64,000 bases of DNA from Rhodanobacter sp. B05. GTDB taxonomy: Bacteria; Pseudomonadota; Gammaproteobacteria; Xanthomonadales; Rhodanobacteraceae. The notes beneath the pieces were generated by a model. It was not told the DNA's origin, did no database searches, and was given only the letters and a program-made list of their open reading frames with translations. Location: NCBI RefSeq assembly GCF_002001085.1, contig NZ_MUNU01000019.1:62001-126000 (forward strand). The letters run 5' to 3'. The position numbers and the translations under genes are program-made. Below, one piece after another: positions 59,588 to 64,000 of this stretch. Numbering within the stretch: the stretch's first letter is position 1; every line of letters begins with the position of its first letter.

Positions 59588-59611
59588 GTCCAGCGTGGAA
59601 CGATGCCGCAG

Positions 59612-59636
59612 AAAGGCCGCATGCGCGGCCTTTTTT
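59612..59636 (+). terminator. Rho-independent terminator of rpmJ
   Basis: A 9-bp stem AAAGGCCGC/GCGGCCTTT around ATGC, followed by a run of six T (59631-59636). Textbook form. Confidence 0.92.
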
Positions 59637-59689
59637 GTGGCTGAGGATACCGCTTGCGGCGACCACGCCGCCGCAACGCCAGATCACCG

Positions 59690-60166
59690 TCACTCGTAGC
59701 GGACGTCGATGATCTCGTAATGCTTGACGCCGTTGGGGGCAGTGAACTCGAAGCTGTCGCCCGCGCTCTTGCCGATCAGCGCGCGGGCGATCGGCGAGGT
59801 CACCGCGATCAGGCGCTGCTTGATGTCGGCCTCGAGGTCACCCACGATCTGGTAGGTCACCGCGGCGCCACTGTCCTCGTCCTCCAGATCGACGATTGCC
59901 CCGAACACCACCCTCTTGCCCGGGTTGAGCCGGGCGATATCGATCACCTCGGCCGTCGACAGCAGGGCTTCCAGCTGGGCGATGCGCCCCTCGGTGAAGC
60001 TTTGCAGCTCACGCGCCGCATGGTATTCGGCGTTTTCCTTGAGGTCGCCGTGGGCCCGCGCCTCGGCGATCGCTGCAATGATGCGCGGGCGATCGGTGGA
60101 TTTCAGCTTTTCCAGTTCCGCACGCAGGCGTTCGGAACCAGCCTTGGTAATCGGCGGACGACTCAT
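59690..60166 (-). CDS. greA: Transcription elongation factor GreA
   Basis: 158 residues. The N-terminal coiled coil (about 8-75, with [15 protein letters not shown] at its tip, including the catalytic acidic residues) is followed by the C-terminal FKBP-like domain ([45 protein letters not shown]). It rescues backtracked RNA polymerase by transcript cleavage. The ATG overlaps the carB stop as ATGA (60163-60166), so it is the last gene of carA-carB-greA, an order common in this bacterial group. Confidence 0.96.
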   Translation of the reverse strand: MSRPPITKAGSERLRAELEKLKSTDRPRIIAAIAEARAHGDLKENAEYHAARELQSFTEGRIAQLEALLSTAEVIDIARLNPGKRVVFGAIVDLEDEDSGAAVTYQIVGDLEADIKQRLIAVTSPIARALIGKSAGDSFEFTAPNGVKHYEIIDVRYE

Positions 60167-63100
60167 GCGCTGAGCTCCTTGTGCAATTCCTGCAGGCTGT
60201 GAACCTCGCCGTCACCGCGGAAATCCAGCGAGTGCACCAGCGCGCGGGCACCGGCCACGGTCGTGGAATACGTGACGCGATGCTGCAATGCCTCGCGCCG
60301 GATCGAGAAAGAGTCGGCGATCGCCTGCTTTCCCTCGGTGGTGTTGACGATATAGACGATCTCGCCATTCTTGATCGAATCGACGATATGCGGACGCCCC
60401 TCAAGCACCTTGTTGACGCGCTCGCAGGCCACACCATGCCCGGCCAGATAACTCGCGGTGCCTGATGTTGCAACCAGGCTGAAACCGCGCGCAATGACCT
60501 CTTTCGCCACCGGCAACAGACGCTCCTTGTCGCCATCACGTACCGACAGGAACACCTTGCCTACGGTCGGCGGGCGGATTCCCGCCGCTTCGTGACCGCG
60601 CGCGAATGCGGCACCGAAACTGCGGCCCACGCCCATCACTTCACCGGTCGAACGCATTTCCGGGCCGAGGATGGGATCGACATTCTGGAACTTCAGGAAC
60701 GGGAAGATCGCCTCCTTCACCGAGTAGTACGCGGGAATCACTTCGCGCGTCGCACCCAGGCTGGCCAGCGAACGACCGGCCATCACGCGGGCAGCGATCT
60801 TCGCCAGCGGCACGCCGGTGGCCTTGGACACGAACGGCACGGTGCGCGAGGCGCGCGGATTCACTTCCAGGATGAACACCGTGTCGCCCTGGATCGCGAA
60901 CTGGGTGTTCATCAGGCCGATGACCTTCAGCTCCTTCGCCATCGCGGTGGCCTGGCGGCGCATCTCGTCCTGGATCTCCGCGCTCAGCGAATACGGCGGC
61001 AGCGAGCAGGACGAATCGCCCGAATGCACGCCGGCTTCCTCGATGTGCTCCATGATGCCGCCGATCAGCACGTTGCCCTCGGCGTCGGCGATCACGTCCA
61101 CGTCGACCTCGACCGCGTGATCGAGGAAGCGGTCCAGCAGCACCGGCGAATCGTTCGACACCTTCACGGCGTCGCGGATGTAACGCGACAGATCGGCGTC
61201 GTCGTGCACCACTTCCATCGCGCGGCCGCCGAGCACGTAGCTCGGCCGCACCACCAGCGGATAACCAATCTCACGCGCCAGCGCCAGCGCCTCGTCGGCA
61301 TTGCGCGCGGTGCGGTTCGGCGGCTGCTTCAGGCCGATCTTCTCGATCATGTGCTGGAAGCGCTCGCGGTCCTCGGCCAGGTCGATCGAATCCGGGCTGG
61401 TGCCGATGATCGGTACGCCGGCCGCCTCCAGCGCCCGTGCCAGCTTCAGCGGAGTCTGCCCGCCGTACTGCACGATCACGCCCTTCGGTTTCTCGACATG
61501 GACGATTTCCAGCACGTCTTCCAGCGTCAGCGGTTCGAAGTACAAGCGATCCGAAGTGTCGTAATCCGTCGACACGGTTTCCGGATTGCAGTTGACCATG
61601 ATGGTTTCGTAGCCATCCTCGCGCAGCGCCAGCGAGGCGTGCACGCAGCAATAGTCGAACTCGATGCCCTGCCCGATCCGGTTCGGGCCGCCGCCGAGCA
61701 CGATGATCTTGTCACGATCGGTCGGGTTGGCTTCGCATTCTTCCTCGTAGGTCGAATACATGTAGGCCGTGCTGGTGGCGAACTCGGCCGCGCAGGAATC
61801 CACCCGCTTGTAGACCGGACGCACACCGAGCGTGTGGCGCAGATGGCGTACCGCCGCCTCGTCCGTGCCCAGCAATTCGGCGATCCGCGCATCGGCAAAG
61901 CCGAGCCGTTTCAGTTCGCGCACGCGCGGCGCGTCGAGCGCCGTGATGCCCTGCGCCGCAACCTCCGCCTCGGCCAGCACGATGTCCTCGAAGGCGGCAA
62001 GGAACCACGGATCGACCCGGCTCAGTCCGTGGACTTCTTCCAGCGTCAGGCCGGCGCGAAACGCGTCGGCGAGATGGAATACGCGGTCCGGACGCGGCTC
62101 GCGCAGCTCGCGTTTGAGCGTAGCCACGCCGGCCTCGGTGCTGATGTCCAGCCCGGTCGGGTTGAGGCCGGTCTTGCCGATCTCCAGCCCGCGCAGCGCT
62201 TTTTGCAGCGACTCGTGGAAGGTACGGCCCATCGCCATCACCTCACCCACGGACTTCATCTGGGTGGTGAGGCGCGCGTCGGCGGAGGGAAACTTCTCGA
62301 ACGCGAAGCGCGGAATCTTGGTGACCACGTAGTCGATCGACGGCTCGAACGAGGCCGGGGTCAGGCCGCCGGTGATGTCGTTCTTCAGCTCGTCCAGCGT
62401 GTAACCGACCGCCAGTTTCGCCGCGATCTTGGCAATCGGAAAACCGGTGGCCTTCGATGCCAGCGCGGACGAACGCGACACGCGCGGATTCATCTCGATG
62501 ACGACCACGCGACCGTCCTCGGCATTGATGCCGAACTGCACGTTGGAGCCGCCGGTATCCACGCCGATCTTGCGCAACACCGCGATGGATGCATCGCGCA
62601 GCCGCTGGTATTCCTTGTCGGTGAGCGTCTGCGCCGGCGCCACGGTGATCGAGTCGCCGGTATGCACGCCCATCGGATCGAGGTTCTCGATCGAGCACAC
62701 AATGATGCAGTTGTCCGCGGTGTCGCGGACCACTTCCATCTCGAATTCCTTCCAGCCGAGTACGGATTCCTCGACCAGCACCTCGCTCGTCGGTGAAAGC
62801 TCCAGACCGCGCTTGACGATCTCCTCGAACTCTTCGCGGTTGTACGCGATGCCGCCACCGGAGCCGCCGAGCGTGAAGCTGGGTCGGATCACGGTCGGGA
62901 AGCCGACCTTGGCCTGGGTTTCCAGCGCCTGCTCGAACGTGCGCGCGATCTCGGCCTTGGGGCATTCCAGTCCGATCTCGCCCATGGCGACGCGAAACAG
63001 CTCGCGGTCTTCCGCCATGCGAATCGCTTCGCGCCTGGCACCAATCAGCTCGACGTTGTACTTCTCCAGCACGCCGTTGTCGGCGAGATCGAGCGCGCAG

Positions 63101-63390
63101 TTGAGGCCAGTCTGGCCACCCATCGTCGGCAGCACCGCGTCCGGCCGCTCCTTGGCGATGATGCGCTCGACCGTCTGCCAGTTGATCGGCTCGATGTAAA
63201 CCGCGTCGGCGGTTTCCGGGTCGGTCATGATCGTGGCGGGGTTGGAGTTCACCAGGATCACCCGGTAACCCTCTTCCTTCAGCGCCTTGCAGGCCTGCGC
63301 GCCGGAATAGTCGAACTCGCAGGCCTGGCCGATCACGATCGGGCCGGCACCGATGATGAGGATGCTCTTGATATCGGTACGCTTGGGCAT
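60163..63390 (-). CDS. carB: Carbamoyl-phosphate synthase large chain
   Basis: A 1075-residue enzyme joining bicarbonate, ammonia and two ATP to make carbamoyl phosphate for arginine and pyrimidines. Two homologous ATP-grasp halves each begin with [19 protein letters not shown] loops (residues ~10-22 and ~565-580). The C-terminal allosteric MGS-like domain ([36 protein letters not shown]) starts near 945. It is separated from carA by 1 base. Confidence 0.97.
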   Translation of the reverse strand: MPKRTDIKSILIIGAGPIVIGQACEFDYSGAQACKALKEEGYRVILVNSNPATIMTDPETADAVYIEPINWQTVERIIAKERPDAVLPTMGGQTGLNCALDLADNGVLEKYNVELIGARREAIRMAEDRELFRVAMGEIGLECPKAEIARTFEQALETQAKVGFPTVIRPSFTLGGSGGGIAYNREEFEEIVKRGLELSPTSEVLVEESVLGWKEFEMEVVRDTADNCIIVCSIENLDPMGVHTGDSITVAPAQTLTDKEYQRLRDASIAVLRKIGVDTGGSNVQFGINAEDGRVVVIEMNPRVSRSSALASKATGFPIAKIAAKLAVGYTLDELKNDITGGLTPASFEPSIDYVVTKIPRFAFEKFPSADARLTTQMKSVGEVMAMGRTFHESLQKALRGLEIGKTGLNPTGLDISTEAGVATLKRELREPRPDRVFHLADAFRAGLTLEEVHGLSRVDPWFLAAFEDIVLAEAEVAAQGITALDAPRVRELKRLGFADARIAELLGTDEAAVRHLRHTLGVRPVYKRVDSCAAEFATSTAYMYSTYEEECEANPTDRDKIIVLGGGPNRIGQGIEFDYCCVHASLALREDGYETIMVNCNPETVSTDYDTSDRLYFEPLTLEDVLEIVHVEKPKGVIVQYGGQTPLKLARALEAAGVPIIGTSPDSIDLAEDRERFQHMIEKIGLKQPPNRTARNADEALALAREIGYPLVVRPSYVLGGRAMEVVHDDADLSRYIRDAVKVSNDSPVLLDRFLDHAVEVDVDVIADAEGNVLIGGIMEHIEEAGVHSGDSSCSLPPYSLSAEIQDEMRRQATAMAKELKVIGLMNTQFAIQGDTVFILEVNPRASRTVPFVSKATGVPLAKIAARVMAGRSLASLGATREVIPAYYSVKEAIFPFLKFQNVDPILGPEMRSTGEVMGVGRSFGAAFARGHEAAGIRPPTVGKVFLSVRDGDKERLLPVAKEVIARGFSLVATSGTASYLAGHGVACERVNKVLEGRPHIVDSIKNGEIVYIVNTTEGKQAIADSFSIRREALQHRVTYSTTVAGARALVHSLDFRGDGEVHSLQELHKELSA

Positions 63391-63391
63391 C

Positions 63392-64000
63392 TCAGCGGGG
63401 CTCCTGCATCAGTGCGGCGAATCGTTGGAACAGGTAGCCGACATCGCGGGGACCGGGGCTGGCCTCGGGGTGGCCCTGGAAGCAGAAGGCGGGGCGGTCG
63501 GTCAGCGCGAAGCCCTGCAGCGAGCCGTCGAACAGCGAGACATGGGTCGCCCGCGCGTTGCTCGGAAGGCTGGTCGGGTCCACGGCGAATCCGTGGTTCT
63601 GCGAGGTAATCAGCACACGACCGTCGTCCAGATCCTTGACCGGATGATTCGCGCCGTGGTGGCCGAACTTCATCTTCAGCGTCTTGCCGCCTAGTGCCAG
63701 CGCCATGAGCTGCTGGCCCAGGCAGATGCCGAACAACGGGACTCTCGCGTCGAGCAGCTCGCGGGTCGCCGCGATCGCATAATCACAGGCGGCCGGATCA
63801 CCCGGACCATTGGAAAGGAACACGCCGTCCGGTTTCATCGCCAGCACGTCGGCGGCAGGCGTCTGCGGTGGCACCACGGTGACATTGCAACCTTGCTCGG
63901 CGAGCAGGCGCAGGATGTTGTGCTTGGCGCCGAAGTCGTAGGCCACCACCTTGAAGCGCATCGCCGGCTGATTGAATGTGGCGCGATCGAGGTCGTAGAC
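63392..64000 (-). CDS. carA: Carbamoyl-phosphate synthase small chain, C-terminal part (5' end outside window)
   Basis: About 202 C-terminal residues of the glutaminase subunit; the frame is open to the window end. The class I amidotransferase triad is visible: nucleophile cysteine in [18 protein letters not shown], and histidine and glutamate in [24 protein letters not shown] begins the glutaminase domain. Ammonia made here is channelled to CarB. The N-terminal domain lies beyond 64000. Confidence 0.96.
   Translation of the reverse strand, partial: VYDLDRATFNQPAMRFKVVAYDFGAKHNILRLLAEQGCNVTVVPPQTPAADVLAMKPDGVFLSNGPGDPAACDYAIAATRELLDARVPLFGICLGQQLMALALGGKTLKMKFGHHGANHPVKDLDDGRVLITSQNHGFAVDPTSLPSNARATHVSLFDGSLQGFALTDRPAFCFQGHPEASPGPRDVGYLFQRFAALMQEPR

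Noticed and set aside
60592..62796. A 734-codon open frame antisense to carB
   Set aside because: Shadow of carB on the opposite strand; low-complexity, no ribosome site and no recognisable domain.

Overview
The window is 64 kb of GC-rich, densely coded chromosome from a gammaproteobacterium, most likely a Xanthomonadales member of the Rhodanobacter/Dyella type. Evidence is the carA-carB-greA operon, the rpsA-ihfB-lapA-lapB block, EpmA, a Zn-cysteine-poor L36, an ada/alkB operon, and GTAGGAGC-type palindromic repeats of the kind scattered through Xanthomonadales genomes. This placement is inference from gene content. I see no prophage, insertion sequence, plasmid function or CRISPR array; about 55 protein genes, one tRNA, one riboswitch and one probable sRNA are present.

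Layout. 1-4 kb: the 3' part of sbcB, a DUF2461 protein, an MHS-type transporter and aquaporin Z. 4-8 kb: epmA, an unusually long ligA and rnk. 8-13 kb: a DHA2 efflux pump, NhaD and CPA2 antiporters and a lone receiver protein. 13-19 kb: mdh, a class I aminotransferase, two small stress-type proteins, a cyclophilin and a 3-hydroxybutyrate oligomer hydrolase. 19-23.6 kb, minus strand: a CcoN-type oxidase, a di-haem cytochrome that looks like fused CcoO/CcoP, a 53-residue CcoQ-like peptide, an anchored unknown protein, an AhpD-like protein and a cysteine-synthase-like enzyme, behind an ANR/FNR-type box. 24-33 kb: typA, a cbpA/hsp20 chaperone pair with a sigma-32-like promoter, a peroxiredoxin, RNase T, rlmB, rnr and tRNA-Leu(CAG).

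33-48 kb: a tandem glycine riboswitch drives gcvP. Then come an orphan protein, a zinc-ribbon SDR that lacks the catalytic tyrosine, a pirin, a translationally coupled ada / 2OG-dioxygenase / alkB DNA-repair operon, an MBL hydrolase, a tryptophan-halogenase-like flavoprotein, and an FAD amine oxidase coupled to a tRNA-binding protein. 48-56 kb, minus strand: cmk, rpsA, ihfB, lapA, lapB, a GT4 sugar-phosphate transferase, a WbpM-type dehydratase and galU. This joins translation, LPS-assembly control and O-antigen precursor synthesis in one tightly packed run. 56-64 kb: an acyl-CoA-binding protein, fadH, a probable C-rich sRNA, a LysR regulator, rpmJ and the greA-carB-carA operon, cut by the window edge.

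The most interesting items are the C-rich, anti-Shine-Dalgarno-like sRNA between fadH and lysR (resembling Xanthomonas sX13), the compact cbb3-like oxidase module with its ANR-type promoter, the ada-dioxygenase-alkB operon, the atypical SDR, and palindromic repeats that have entered or terminated coding sequences (ligA, the VOC gene).
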